In this document: in pieces, positions 11,171 through 23,688 of the stretch | Layout of the letters: each line of letters opens with the position of its first letter | Position numbering within the stretch: the first letter of the stretch is position 1 | NCBI GenBank assembly: GCA_010909165.1 | Contig: VJWM01000288.1 | Coordinates: forward strand, 1-64,000 | Origin: Anthoceros angustus | Taxonomy: Eukaryota > Streptophyta > Anthocerotopsida > Anthocerotales > Anthocerotaceae | DNA: 64,000 nt | Direction of reading: 5' to 3' | Notes under the pieces: generated by a model | Databases searched by the model: none | Seen by the model: the letters and a program-made list of their open reading frames with translations, nothing else | Told to the model about the DNA's origin: nothing | Made by a program: the position numbers and the translations under genes

Positions 11171-11875
11171 TTAGGGCAGTTGGCAGTCTTTCCTCTGTTG
11201 TTGTTGGAGGATGCTAACCTCTTGTGACATTCTTATGTATGTGGGTATTTTGCGTAACCTGCATGGGCTTCGAGGGGTTATATGTCCCTCTACCACGATT
11301 GGGGTAACCACCCGTCCTCTAGAGTTGCCTCGCATGTTTACTCTAAAGTTTCCCTTCCTCGACCTCGGCTCTTCCTCTATGTGTAGCGGATGATGTGTCT
11401 CGGTGTGCGAGACTTTGGCGTCCTTCTTGATAAGCATAGCGAGTACTTTGTAAATTTGGATGCCTTGAAGGCTTTGTACGATCCATGATTGATTAGTGTT
11501 GATAGCGGATCGCAAGGAGCTCCTCGGGATGTTGAATCCTAAAGCACGGAATTTCACGGTCCAAGCTGCGAAAGACCATGGCATGGTGGTCTACATGGTC
11601 ACCTTGACCCATCGTGGAGGTAGCTCTTGATTGTATGGATGGTGTGCATAATGTCGCTAATCGTAGATTTCATGGAGGCGGTCCATCTTCTTTTCTTCTT
11701 GACATCCCTTGATTGCCGTTGCACTTCCATACTTTGCATAAGCACATTTTGGCTTGTTGTTTCTTTTCTTCCACTCATCTTTCTCTCGCTTGTTGTCTGT
11801 TGCAAGGAAAGCGATGGGGACTGTGGGGTTCCTATCCACGTGTGTATAGCTTACGCTCTTTTAAGATGTTTGTGA
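11171..11875 (-). pseudogene. Copia-B gag
   Basis: Minus-strand frames contain HTIHTIKSYLHDGSR and LQGIQIYKVLAMLIKKDAK with a following Arg/Gly-rich tail (RGNSRGRV). The arrangement of helical gag, then basic tail, then GAG-pre-integrase matches copia. At least two frame changes are needed to join the parts. Assignment rests mainly on position and composition. Confidence 0.55.
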
Positions 11876-12099
11876 TGCAAAATTTCTAGATGGGAAGCTA
11901 TCTTCTGTCCAGTCAAATTTGTCCTCTTTGGACAGGAGAGATGGGAGCTCGACATTATGGTATGTGTTATTAATCAAGCTGCTTAGAGGAGAGGATTGTG
12001 CTCCTTAGGAGGCAAGCCGTTTGTATTTGGAGAGTGATCACTATTTTGTAGGTTACGCAAGTGTGAGAATTAGGCTCTATGTGTGATTCTAGGTCTTAT

Positions 12100-12716
12100 G
12101 ACATAATATTTGCCGGGTCAATATACAAAGCCGCTCGCAGAAACCCAATGGAAAACATGGTGGCAATCAATTCCACGATTTGACGCTTTAATTTTCTTGG
12201 TGATGGTTCATTCCTTCCCTACGGCATCGCCTACTTTTCACATCAAGTGCACACTATGGTCGAGTATGCCCGAAAGGCCCCAATCGGTCTTCCGCATGAG
12301 AACGGTGAGGCTTGTCGATTTCACACCTACTTGAAAAGCAATACATAGCACTAAAAGCAATAAAAGATTAAAGGAATGTTTGCCGCGATGCGGCACAGAA
12401 AGGTTTCTAAGTCGGACACGCAATGTAACGTAAATTTCCAATAACCTAACTACCAAAATCTTCGCCAGAGCTTGAGTCTCGGGCATTGCCCGACACGCTA
12501 TCGAACACAACATCAACGCTTCGAGGAGGCGTTGTGGGGTCCTCAAGTTGTCGTTCTCCGCATGGCATTCTCCACATCCAAGAGACGAGGAGGACTGCTT
12601 TGGGTGTTGTAGTCTGATGGCACATCGCGCCGAGTTCTCTCCGTCATCAACGATTTGCCCTCTTTCATCTGTTGAACCCCAAAGGCGACGGCTTGCAGTG
12701 ACCCTTCCTGACAAGC
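12100..12716. other. Left edge of the inserted unit, no recognised gene
   Basis: This stretch lies downstream of the methyltransferase stop region. A 165-codon minus-strand ORF (12,238-12,735) has no feature I recognise. It is more likely 3' untranslated or terminal sequence of the inserted unit than a gene. Confidence 0.3.
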
Positions 12717-14760
12717 TTAATTCCTTTGCCTGCACTGAGCAGTCCTCGCTTGTGGCTCATGATTCAATTCCTCCTCCTGAAGTACCTCATATCCATGTAT
12801 CCTTTGGGGAATGAATTCCACACATCGTTTGTCCAAGTCCACGGCGATGCATTGCGTTACAGTCACTGCTGCCCGCCTCGCACACGCATCTAATATCCAA
12901 TCTCCTTCTTTGGAGAAGTTGTTGATCATCTTACGCATCAACCCTAATGGCCTCGATAAGCACATACCACGAGCTTGTCCAATGACATATAAAGAAGCTT
13001 CTTGACGAGAGTTGTGCCCAATGATCACGACCATTATTGAACGAGCCAAGGACGGTGTTAGGTAACATTGAAACCTTGTTCTTCTTGTCATGTAGTTACC
13101 CCCCACCACCGTGATGTACTCGACGGTATCATATCCACCTTGATCATTATGCATGTTAGTTTTGTCCCATACTGAAGGAGACCATTCCTCCACGTGCACC
13201 ACCGTCGCATAGCCTCCCTCACGCAGTGCTCCTCCACCCCATGCATAACTATCATGCGGATTTCCTCACAACTCGTCATGTCATGGAAAGAGTGAAACAT
13301 GCCCATCCGTGTTTGGTCCATCTTTACATCATGCTTTCCTTGTTGAACAGGCACATCCATAACCAATAAAGTGTAATTCCTCTTCCAGTAAAACCCTCGG
13401 ATGTCCAACACATCTCGCTACCACTTGGTATTTCACGATACACTCCGTGGTTGGAACAGGAACGATCGCAGGCCTTCTTCCATGTCCATGTCGCTAGGGT
13501 CCTTTGTTCTGCTCTCCGGACCCTTCCATGTGTGCACTTCCGATGAAAGCACGGAAGTCCTCTCGTAGTTTTTCAAATCGCATCTTTCACTTGCCGCACC
13601 ACCGTCGTCGGTCAAAACCGTGAAGGTAGGGTGCGCCGCATGCCGCGCCTTCCCCACCCTACCTGGTTACAACCAAACGAAGGAAATGGTGGGAGAGGCC
13701 CCGTCCCACTCCAATGAGTCTTAAAACAAATGACACGTACTTTCCATCGAACTGCTTTGAAACCGTGCAATAACATCATCCGAAGAGTGCATTGGGTATT
13801 CCCGCCTAACCATCTCAAGGAGTCACATCCTAAGTGTTTCGCCATCGCCACTTGGATGACATGAAGTTTCTTCCAGATCACCTCCTTGGACATACCATTC
13901 GTCTAGTAAACTGTCAAAACCTTTTCTCACACTAATCAAGATTTTCACCCTCTCCGTGGAATTCCTTGAAAGCGCCATGGTTTCCTTGCATCTCTTTGGG
14001 CTTAACAAAACGCTTTCCATGCCTTCACCTCTTCTCCAACTTTGCGCTTGCTCTTCTTGCTAGTACTGCAACATGTTTGGCCCGCTGAAGTTCCATCGCC
14101 TCCCACTTGGTGAAGATCATCCCACGTTTTCCCACACCTTTCCCTCCGGTTTGCTATGCATAGTATATGTGTCCGGTTGTCCACTTTGTTTTGCTTGTAT
14201 TGCTCATCTTCCCGACCTGGCCATCCTCTATCAGCCCAAGCACCTTGTATAAATTGAACTTCCAGTTCATGCTCATTGTCACACCATCCCGCTTTGCAAT
14301 CTGAAGTTCATCCCTGAGGTATCTGACCTGCTCGATAAAGTTCATCTTTTTCCTCTTGTCCGACATTGTGTTGTGGTCAGTTGCCAGTACTCGCATCTCC
14401 TGTAGAGTTAGCCCGCAATAGACATGGGCCTCCATCCATTGGAACCTTGCCTTCCCTGGTGATATATCGGCCGTGCTATGGCGGCGTAAGTATGATTGCC
14501 TCCCAAGACCCCATAATATACTTCTTTGCCCGGAACTTTTTCCAGTCTAATGTTTTGATATCCCTGCACTCAGATGGGTCAATCATACAAAGCAAAGGCA
14601 GCACACCTTCTTCAATACGACCCTTCGAGATGACGCGAGCCAGGTAGTTCGCCCAAGCCTCATCCACTTGACGAACCTGAGCATCTGGAGTTAGAAACGA
14701 AGCTGCCCTCAAATTCTCCAGCTTTACAAGTACTGTTTCTGGCACCACCTTCTTCGCATA
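12717..14760 (-). pseudogene. ParB-like / N6-N4-type DNA methyltransferase fusion
   Basis: The N-terminal half (14,748-14,350) reads VDEAWANYLARVISKGRIEE, then LPLLCMIDPSECRDIKTLDW and, after a frame change, GGNHTYAAI, the GGxH signature of ParB/sulfiredoxin-like domains. EAHVYCGLTLQEMRVLATDH follows, the usual helical continuation. A ~0.9-kb linker is poorly kept. The C-terminal half (13,411-12,720) shows YTLLVMDVP (a DPPY-like motif IV position), WSPSVWDKTN, YDTVEYITVV, then RPLGLMRKMINNFSKEGDWI, LDACA and CIAVDLDKRCVEFIPQRI. Motif IV before the AdoMet-binding motif is the permuted beta-class order. The FxGxG loop is destroyed (ARRAAV) and the tyrosine after DVP is missing. Several frameshifts make it inactive as read. 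Whether it methylated A or C cannot be told. Confidence 0.7.
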
Positions 14761-15429
14761 TGCACTTTCTGCAAATAATCCTCATGCATCATAGAGGCTT
14801 CCAGTCTTTCTCCATCTGTTGAGACATGCAATGTTGGAATCTCATTGTTGTCGCCTTGGGACGCTTGAACTTTTTCCCGCTGCTCTACCGAACGCGTTCC
14901 GCACTCCGGACTGCGTGCCCACCACCTTCCTCATCATGCATGCTTTTCCGCTTCTCATGGCCCCGACGCCTTCCGACCGCAAGCCTGAGCAGGCGTGCCG
15001 GCGCCTACCTCCACTCCGCCCGGCGGCATGCCGCGCCTCCTCCTCTACAGGGGCGCGCCGCATGCCGCGCCTCCTCCTCCCCACATGCAGAGGGCGCATG
15101 CCGCGCCTTCATCCACCCTCGGGAGGGGCGCCGGCATGGGCGCTCGCCGCTGCATCATGCCGGCATGCCGGCCCTCTTCCTCACCATAGTCGAGGGCGCG
15201 GCATGCGCCCCCCGCCTCCCCTCTTCCATGTAGCAGGGACTCCTCCCATGGTGCTTGGATGGCGACGACCTTGGAAGGAATCAGCCGCCGCAAAGAAACC
15301 TCCCTCCATCACCCTCGCCTCCCCATCATCCTCTTCAAATGCCTCCGCATCCGAATGACCCAGAACTCGGAATAGGCCCATCCTCCTCATCGGAAGGTCC
15401 GAACTCGCCTCATTGTCTTCTACTTCCAC

Positions 15430-18400
15430 GGTTTGAAGTCCTGCCTTGTCCTCCTCGGTGACATCTCTCGTCGATGACGGATAATGGAGCTCGTAATCAC
15501 CTCACACAAGCACCAGAAATGTTCTCTCACTGTCATCAGAAGCACACCGTTAGTCGCATCAATGCAATCAACGCGGTGGCGAATGCTCGAATTAAGAAGT
15601 GTACTCACATTCTCAGCTCAACGCCTCGAAAAGTGGACAACTCCTTTGGCTCACATTTCTTCCGTGCAAACATGCCACTTTCAAGATACAGTGTAATCAT
15701 CGGCGATGCGAATGCGTCCACTTCATAAGGCCTTGAAGTGCAAAGAATCCAGCTCGGGTCTCGCCCTCCATCCAAAGTTGCCCACAGGACCCATCCCGCC
15801 TTGCTCTCTGGTTTGCGTGCACCGTTGAACCCAAAACCCAAAGCGATCGGCGCCCATAGCACGCTTTCTTCATCCGGCTCCTCTGTTTGTGTCAACAACC
15901 ATTCCGAAGCATAGTGTCCTCAAGCTGGTTCATGTGCCTCCGCATGCATGCCTCCTCATACGAGTATGGGAGGGAATTGATCCGGATTTCCCACCCTCAA
16001 TCCTTTGGACAAGCGGACTTCTCTCCACCACCAACTCTTGTGGTGCTTGCCTTGAATTGAGTGACCCGGACTTTGTCTCCGCCTTCCTGTTCCACCTCCA
16101 CCTTGCTCAAGGTTGGAAAGCATGTCCGCCCCAGGGAGATCGCAGATCGCGGAGGATCCGTGGTTCTCGATTTCGCCTCCTTCTTGCTTTTAGATTTCTT
16201 ACGCCTCCGCGGCTTCTCCAACAAGTCCGTGGTTAGGCCACGCATCGGGAGGTCCTTCTGCGGGCGCCCGCCGCCATCGTCTGTAGCACCAAAGATAGGC
16301 ATCAAACACGCTCAATCCGGATTAGGCAAGCACCAATTCTATTTGACAAGGAATTTCTCACTGTCGTCCTCGAAAGGATGGAGAGCTGGTGGCGAGGGTC
16401 GCCGACGCAAATTGTTGGGAAAACCACGCGGCCTCGCTTGAATCGCAGACGCGCTCGCGTTGGAAGAGCTCGTTACGCCTACCGCTTGCGGCTCGGTAGA
16501 AGAAGGACTCCACCGTTCGGGTTTATAAGGAGTGGCAGAAACCCTACCGCCGAATAAACGTAACGCGTCCGAGTTATTGTCCTTATCGCCTATGTATGGA
16601 GGAACAAGGACCGAATATGGTGTGCGTTTGATGTTCTTTTAACCCATACCCAACATACGCCCACACACCCGCTGCGATGGCGTCCTTCGCATTGTCGATT
16701 GCACATCATTTTGCAAGGTAGTGTGACTCAACTACGTGTTTGTTTATCTACGCTGCATGCGCAAGCCCAATATGCAATTGGGTAAGAAAGCGTTTTCATA
16801 CGCCGGATACCCTTTTTTCCAGCCGCTATTGATGGCTACCGCTTCATTTTAACTATGGTAGGCATATGCGGCAAGCATAGTAGCATAATAGCACCGGGCC
16901 CTCCATTACTTGAAATCTATTTAGGATTTGGCAATCAAGTGATTTGTCCTCCACGGCTTCCCGCCTCCTCGGTGACATCTCTCGATGACGGATAATGGAG
17001 CTCGTAATCACCTCACACAAGCACTGTAAATGTTCTCTCACTGTCCATCACAGAAGCACACCGTTAGGTCGCATCAATGCAATCAACGCGGTGGCGAATG
17101 CTGGAATTAAGAAGTGTACTCACATTCTCAACGTGCTCGAAAAGTGCTGGACAACTCCTTTGGCTCACATTTCTTCCGTGCAAACATGCCACTTTCAACA
17201 GACATACAGTGTAATCACGACGATGCCGCAATGCGTCCACTTCATAAGGCCTTGAAGTGCAAAGAATCCAGCTCGGGTCTCGCCCTCCATCCAAAGTTGC
17301 CCACAGGACCCATCCCGCCTTGCTCTCTGGTTTGCGCACCGTTGAACCCAAAACCCAAAGCTTGACGCCCATAGCTTTCTTCATCCGGCTCCTGCTTTGT
17401 GTCAACAACCATTCCCGCCGAAGCATAGTGTCCTCAAGCTGGTTCATGTGCCTCCGCGCACGCCTCTCCTCATACGAGTATGGGAGGGAATTGATCTGGA
17501 TTTCCCACCCTCAATCCTTTGGACAAGCGGACTTCTCTCCACCACCAACCGCCTTTGTGGTGCTTGCCTTGAATTGAGTGACCCACTTTGTCTCCCTTCC
17601 TGCTCCACCTCCACCTTGCTCAAGGTTGGAAAGCATGTCCCCGAGGCGTAGATCGATCGCGCGGAGGATCCGTGGTTCTCGATTTCGCCTCCTTCTTGCT
17701 TTTAGATTTCTTCCGCCTCCGCGGCTTCCAACAAGTCTCCGTGGTTAGGCCTGACGGGAGGTCCTTCTTCTGCGGCCCGCCGCCATCGTCTGTAGCACCA
17801 AAGATAGGCATCAAACACGCTCAATCCGGATTAGGCAAGCACCAATTCTATTTCGGACAAGGAATTTCTCACCCGTCCTCGAAAGGATGGAGAGCTGGGG
17901 GCGAGGGTCGCCGACGGCAAATTGTTGGGAAAACCACGCGGCCTCGCTTGAATCGCCCGCGTTGGAAGAGCGCCACGCGCGCTCGCCTGTAGAAGAAGGA
18001 CTTCAATTCGGGTTTATAAGGAGCCGGGCAGAAACCCTAATTTCGCGCCATCAGAACGCGTCCGAGTTATTGTCCTTATCGACTATGTATGGAGGAACAA
18101 GGACCGGAATATGTGGTCTCGTATGTCGATGTTCTTTTAACCCATACCCAACATACGCCCACACACCCGCTGTCGCGGCGTCCTTCGCATTGTCGATTGC
18201 ACATCATTTTGCAAGGTAGTGATCAACTACGTGTTTGTTTATCTACGCATGCAAGCCAATATGCAATTGGGTAAGTAAGAAAGCGTTTTCATAGCCCGGA
18301 TACCCTTTTTTCCGGCTATTGATGGCTACCGCTTCATTTTAACTCTATGGTAGCGGCATATGCGGCAGATAGTAGCATAATAGCACCGCCCTCCATTACT

Positions 18401-18450
18401 TGAAATCTATTTAGGATTTGGCAATCAAGTGATTTGTCTCTCCACGGCTT
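15430..18450. repeat. 1.5-kb direct tandem duplication (two copies)
   Basis: Copy 1 runs about 15,430-16,940 and copy 2 about 16,940-18,450; the anchor CGGATAATGGAGCTCGTAAT recurs 1,510 bp apart. Long identical blocks are broken by many 1-6 nt indels. A minus-strand frame inside each copy contains PIFGATDDGGG and a basic RRRKKSKSKKEAKSR stretch. It would be the N-terminal part of the methyltransferase gene, if that gene begins here. The duplication lies between the two divergent genes and probably duplicates their shared 5' region. Confidence 0.8.
15480..16440 (-). pseudogene. Possible N-terminal region of the methyltransferase gene (copy 1)
   Basis: Minus-strand frames include a basic, nuclear-localisation-like RRRKKSKSKKEAKSR segment, DKVRVTQFKASTTRVGGG and ESKAGWVLWATLDGGRDPSW. 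The same segments recur in copy 2 (16,990-17,990). The strand matches the ParB-methyltransferase 0.7 kb downstream. The link is inferred from strand and position, and I know no domain here. Confidence 0.35.
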
Positions 18451-21400
18451 CCCGCCTCTGCGGTCAAGTCATGTACCACACACCACCACCTTTTATCACA
18501 CTTGTCGCGTAGCCGTCGTAACCTTGAGCTACGAGTCCAACACAATGCTCCAGTTCACACACTCAAGACGCGGCGATGTGGGTTTCCGTTATGTGCCCTT
18601 TCATTCCTTGACCGATACCAACGATTGCTATGTCATTGACAATGTAGATGTGCGGGGTCAAGAGACGAAGATTTCGGGCAAAATCAAGATGTTTCACGCC
18701 CAAAGAGTACGATCCCGAAAGAGTGAAAGGCAGCTGGCCCCTCCGTCTCGCCAGTAAAATGCAAAGTCCTTGCCACCTCTCGCCACAAAGTATGTATTCT
18801 TTGGCCGATGAGTCGTCGGAGTCGTTGCCTTCGCCTCCATACTCATTGGCATAGGTTTGTGTTAGTGGCTCGATCCCGGGATGCGTGTTGGGTCCAGGTG
18901 GAGAAGAACTCACTCACGCCTCGTATGCCCAGCTATGTTCCCCGACTTCCGTGAACCGAACCTCTACTCGCCATAGATAGAAGCCCGTCTGGAAGGAGGA
19001 AAGTTGGTGTCTGCGGGTGGAGGCAGTACCAGGGATTGTTCACTACTATTTCCAAGATCAAGATGCGGGACGCCTATGCAGATGAGGACAATGTCTTCCA
19101 GACACCCCAACCATTGAGAAGTTTGGACGGGCCGATCCGTCACTTTCCATCCAAGCCTTTGGCCGATACCTTTCATTTAGCACATGTGGGCTTCCGTGTG
19201 CGAGCGCGGGCGGTGTGTCTTTGAGGAAAAGTGAAGGCGATTCCGGGAGAGGATTTCAAAGCCTTGTTGCAACAAATTGTGCATCCGCAAGTTCACAAAG
19301 AAGCTTTTCATGAGCAACGGCTGTGTTTGAGAATGGGACCGAGCAAGAGACATTGCATCAGCGGCGATTTGACGGTGCCACAACAAGGGATGTGGTTTTC
19401 ACTCACCTCATGGGTCGATTCCTATGCAATGTTGTTTGAAAGCCTTCCGACGTATATATCGCATAGGGTCCGCAAGGAGGAGTTGAAGCGGAGGGTTATT
19501 CTCAACGCACCATGGGACGCTAATAAGGCCACTGTGTACAATCCTCCCATGCTTTGGCTGCAATTGCACGGATGGATGCGACTTTCCTTCACTTGGCCGA
19601 GCGATCGCCGAATGTGGAGGTATACAATCTACGACACTTTCACGAAGCATGAGGTTTGGATACAATACAGGAGTGGAATGGAGTCAAAAGGTGAACGCTT
19701 TGTGTCGATGCATATTTCTTGCATGTGAATTTCAAGCGGTGAAGATACCCAAGTCAAACAGATTCTCGACTTGTTCCATATGCGGGTGAAGTTCAACATA
19801 CGGAGCACCGATGCTCGGAGTTGACCAAGGTAGGCCTCCTCCGCCTATTGTGGTCCGCCATGCATGGCATAAAAGCATGTGGAGTAATGGAGGAGTTAGC
19901 GGCGGATGCGGGCTGCAGTCTTGCCGGTCGCGGCGGTGATGTCTCGAGTCGCCGGCCGGCGCCCGACACGTTGTTTTGTACGCGGGCGGAGCCTCCACCG
20001 AGAAAGGAGCCGCATGGCGGCACCATGCGGCGGGTACTGCATGGCGGCGCCTCCAAGTGACAAAGGGATGTCGCCGTGCCCGGCGCCGTTTTGTGCCGTG
20101 GTGGCCTGCCGCATCGATGAGAGGCGCCCCTGCTTGTGTCGGAGAGGCGGCCATGGCGGCGCCATGCACCAGGGGCCGCATGCCGCGCCCCAAATGTGGA
20201 GTGCACGATAGCGGCGACGCGGGCCTAAAGCGCGGTGAACTACGGGTGCTTTGTTGTGCAGATGAGGAAGCTTGCCCGCCTTGCACTCCGGTGCTCGCAT
20301 GCGCCCCAACCTACTTATAAGGTTCACTCCAACGATGGGAGGGGCATGTTGGCGTGGTCCGGGAAATGCATGGGTTGGGTTCTTGCCGTAACATTAACTT
20401 CCTGCGGGAGCCAGTTATGCATGTCACTATGCATTTGGACTGGAATAATAGGCAGATGTATGTCCTAGTTTCGATCTCGTTTCAATGCACGACACTCGCC
20501 TTCCCAAATAGCTCTTGTATGCAAAGTTATTGAATTTCGGTGCCCACAAGTCTCGACAATGGTGTTCCATGACATGCCTATGTATCAAGAGGCACTCAAC
20601 AAGCATCGGATACGATTGATGGAGGAACGGAAGAAGTTAATGCATCGAAGTCATAAGGAGCCGCAGAAATATATGTTGTTATCTATCGACGGCATGGACC
20701 AAAAACTTCCGCCGATAGCGGTGGCCAAAGGACTTGAAGGAGGATAGTCGGATCACGGTGCATGTTGTTGGATGCATGATACATAATTACACGCTGAAAG
20801 CGATCTCGCATTATGCCAATCGTGAATGATGCAAATTTAACAATAACTATTATCCAGACGTTATACACGATGAAGGATACTTCCCAAAGTCTTATACCGC
20901 TGGACAATACATGCCGAGAGAACAAGAACCAGCTTCTATTTGCGTCTTGAACATGCTCGTTGAACTCGGACGCTCGAGAAGGTGAAGGTTGGATTCCTCC
21001 TCGTGGGGCATACGACGACCAAGTGGATCAAATGTTTTCATGTTTTTCTAAGCATTTAAAACATAAGGAGGCGGACATTGCCAACTATGGAGGACATATT
21101 GAAGTCCTCGCTCACGCCGAATCCAGAGGTGAAAGTGTTGACAGAGGTGGCGACTTCCTGACACGTATGGCCATTACGCTTAGTGAACGCGGTCGGAAGT
21201 ATACGGGAAGTTGAACAACCTTTCATTTCAGACCAGTTCAAAATCACCGCGAGGACAAAGTTGGGCGGGAAAGGTTACCGTTATTCGCAGAAGCAATACT
21301 CCACTTGTGGGAATCAAGATGGGCTCGAATTCTTGACTTTTGTTCCAGACACGCCATCGGGCCCGCCCTTTGATGGCATGACGAAGGACAAGAAAGCTAG

Positions 21401-23457
21401 TGATGGTGGTTTGACCGCGTGAAGGCGAGATCACTTGAAAAAGGATCGTGAAGCTGCCAACATATTTGAATGTGGAGTGCGATAGGGCATGGCGACAAGG
21501 CCCTAAAGCGCGGTGAACTACGGGTGCTTTGTTGTGCACAGGAGGAAGCTTGCGCCGCCTCTTTGCACGCTCGCATGCCGCGCCTCAACCTACTTATAAG
21601 GTTCACTCCAGGAGGGAGGGGCATGTTGGCGGCTGTGGTCCGGGAAATGCATGGGTTGGGTTCTTGCCGTAACATTAACTTCGCAGAGCTGTATGCAATG
21701 CTACTATGCATTTGGACTGTGGAATAATAGCAGGCGTATGTCCTAGTTTCGATCTCGGTTTCAATGCACACTAGCCTTCCCAAATAGCTCCAGATGCAAA
21801 GTTATTGAATTTCGGTGCCCACAAGTCTCGACAATGGTGTTCCATGACATACCTATGTATCAAGAGGCACTCAACAAGCATCGGATACGATTGATGGAGG
21901 AACGGAAGAAGTTGACGCATCGGTGGTCATAAGGAGCCGCAAATATATGTTGTTATCTATCGAGCATGGACGAAAAACTTCTCTGCCGCATATTTTGCGG
22001 TGGCCAAAGGACTTGAAGGAGGATAGTCGGATCACGGTGCATGTTGTTGGATGCATGATACATAATTACACGCTCAGAGGCGGGCGATTCGCATTATGCC
22101 AATCTCGTGAATGATGCAAATTTAACAATAACTATTATCCAGACGTTATACACGTATGAAGGATACTTCCCAAAGTCTTATACCGCATGGACAATACATG
22201 CCGAGAGAACAAGAACCAGCTTCTATTTGCTTGAACATGCTCGTTGAACTCGGACGTTCGAGAAGGTGAAGGTTGGATTCCTCCTCGTTACACGACCAAG
22301 TGGATCAAATGTTTTCATGTTTTTCTAAGCATTTAAAACATAAGGAGGCCAGGACATTGCCAACTATGGAGGACATATTGAAGTCCTCGCTCACGAATCC
22401 AGAGGTGAAAGTGTTGTGAGGTGGTGACTTCGACATACGTATGGCCATTACATTAGTGAACGCGGCCGGAAGTATATCACGCGGTTCGGAAGTTGAACAA
22501 CCTTTCATTTCACTCAAAATCACCATGAGGACAAAGTTGGGCGGGAAAGGTTACCGTTATTCAGTAAGCAATACTCCACTTCCCTTGTGGAATCAAGATG
22601 GGCTCGATTCTTGACTTTTGTTCCAGACATCATCGGGCCCGCTCCTTTGATGGCTTTGGCGAAGGACAAGAAAGCTAGTGATGGTGGTTTGACCGCACGT
22701 GAAGGCGTGATCACTTGAAAAAGGATCGTGAAGCCAACATATTTGACTGTGGAGGAAGAATGGTGGATGGATTGGAATGATCAACACGAAATCGCAAATA
22801 TTGTGGATCATAACATTGGGCTTGTTACGCAAAACCCACGGAGATGGTAATGCGATAGGCTGCCCGGTCCCCTTTGCACATACCTAAGAAGTCAGATCGA
22901 CGAGGCTCTTTGCGTGATATACCACAGGGACATGTATCTAGGGGCCTACCAAACTATTGAACGCCAAGAAGAGGTGGCAAGAAGGATGGATGGCGATATT
23001 ATGGAGATACGTAAAGGAATGTTTATTGTGACAGAGGGTGACACACACACAATAGGGCGCCTGGTAGCGAAGGTTGTAAGTGTGCACCTTGGGGCCACCA
23101 GATGTTTTGTGCACGGTGGCGAATCGAGCACACGGATGCTTATGAGGGCAAGTATGTTGGAGAATTTTTCAAAGGAAGACAATGGACCACCACGCCAAAA
23201 AGGTCGGGAAAGGGAAAGGGCCCCAACATCCAAAAGGTTTTGTGCGAAAACCATTATTATATACTACGGGTTTCACTCACTTGTGGAAACATCCAGACGC
23301 AGCAGATAAGAAAGCTATAAAGGAAAAGTTGAGTGCGCCCGTCCTCACATTCAACCAAACACTGATGAGGCAATGGAGAGTGATGAAGATGGAGATGAGG
23401 CCTGTGGACGGGACGAGGGTCTCGATTCGAAGAGTAATGACATGTGCTAAGCAATAA
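18430..23457 (+). pseudogene. DUF7869-like (RNase H-fold integrase/transposase-like) gene, degraded
   Basis: The conserved core reads MLLSIDGMDQKL (20,670-20,705), ITVHVVGCMIHNYTL, MDNTCRENKNQLLF, KVKVGFLLVGH and DQVDQMFSCFSKHLKHKEA. From memory this is the D...DN...VGH-T-(D) pattern of the family annotated DUF7869, which is widespread in repetitive eukaryotic genes and thought to have a DDE/RNase H-like fold. A tail rich in Lys (KRSGKGKGPNIQK) ends near 23,320. Upstream, 18,430-19,730 has frames such as GFRYVPFHSLTDTNDCYVID and a 165-codon ORF at 19,231-19,728 that may be earlier exons. Frameshifts fall in the catalytic blocks of both duplicated copies, so it is dead as read. Transposase function is inference. 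Confidence 0.6.
20192..22745 (+). repeat. 1.28-kb tandem duplication within the DUF7869-like gene
   Basis: Copy A (about 20,192-21,470) and copy B (about 21,471-22,745) share anchors such as AAAGCGCGGTGAAC, 1,275 bp apart. Each includes the coding core. Copy B continues into the unique C-terminal part, so copy A is a partial internal duplicate. Differences are dominated by short indels at CG/GC-containing words, for example ATCGACGGCATGG versus ATCGAGCATGG. Both copies are frame-broken around DNTCRENKN...FA and VGHT. Confidence 0.8.
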
Positions 23458-23688
23458 ATAACAAGGGAACCTTATGTTTATCCCTAATTTCTCTTCATGG
23501 CATAGGGTTTGAAAGTCGGACACCGAGTTGTCGGGCATAAGTTTCATGTTCTTGTCATACATTGTTTTAAGACATGCAGACCACCATGCCCGATGTGTAC
23601 ATCTTAAATGTCACCTTGTACCGCCTACCATGTTTTGGCAGAATACACTAGCGCAATACATTTCATGATTACACAATTGCACTAGTCA

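Larger units (their letters stand above)
13638..21584. repeat. Seven exact copies of the 12-mer GCATGCCGCGCC
   Basis: Plus-strand copies start at 13,638, 15,026, 15,060, 15,096, 20,178 and 21,573. A reverse-complement copy lies at 15,195-15,206. All fall inside the inserted unit and cluster in GC-rich patches (14,980-15,230 and 19,900-20,230). The word contains the palindrome GCATGC and the half-palindrome GGCGCG/CGCGCC. It could be a binding or modification site. No function is shown. Confidence 0.6.

Noticed and set aside
14819-15358. 179-codon and overlapping 135-codon plus-strand ORFs
   Set aside because: They span the GCATGCCGCGCC-rich patch upstream of the methyltransferase core. Arg/Ala/Pro repeats arise from the repeated DNA word in all frames.
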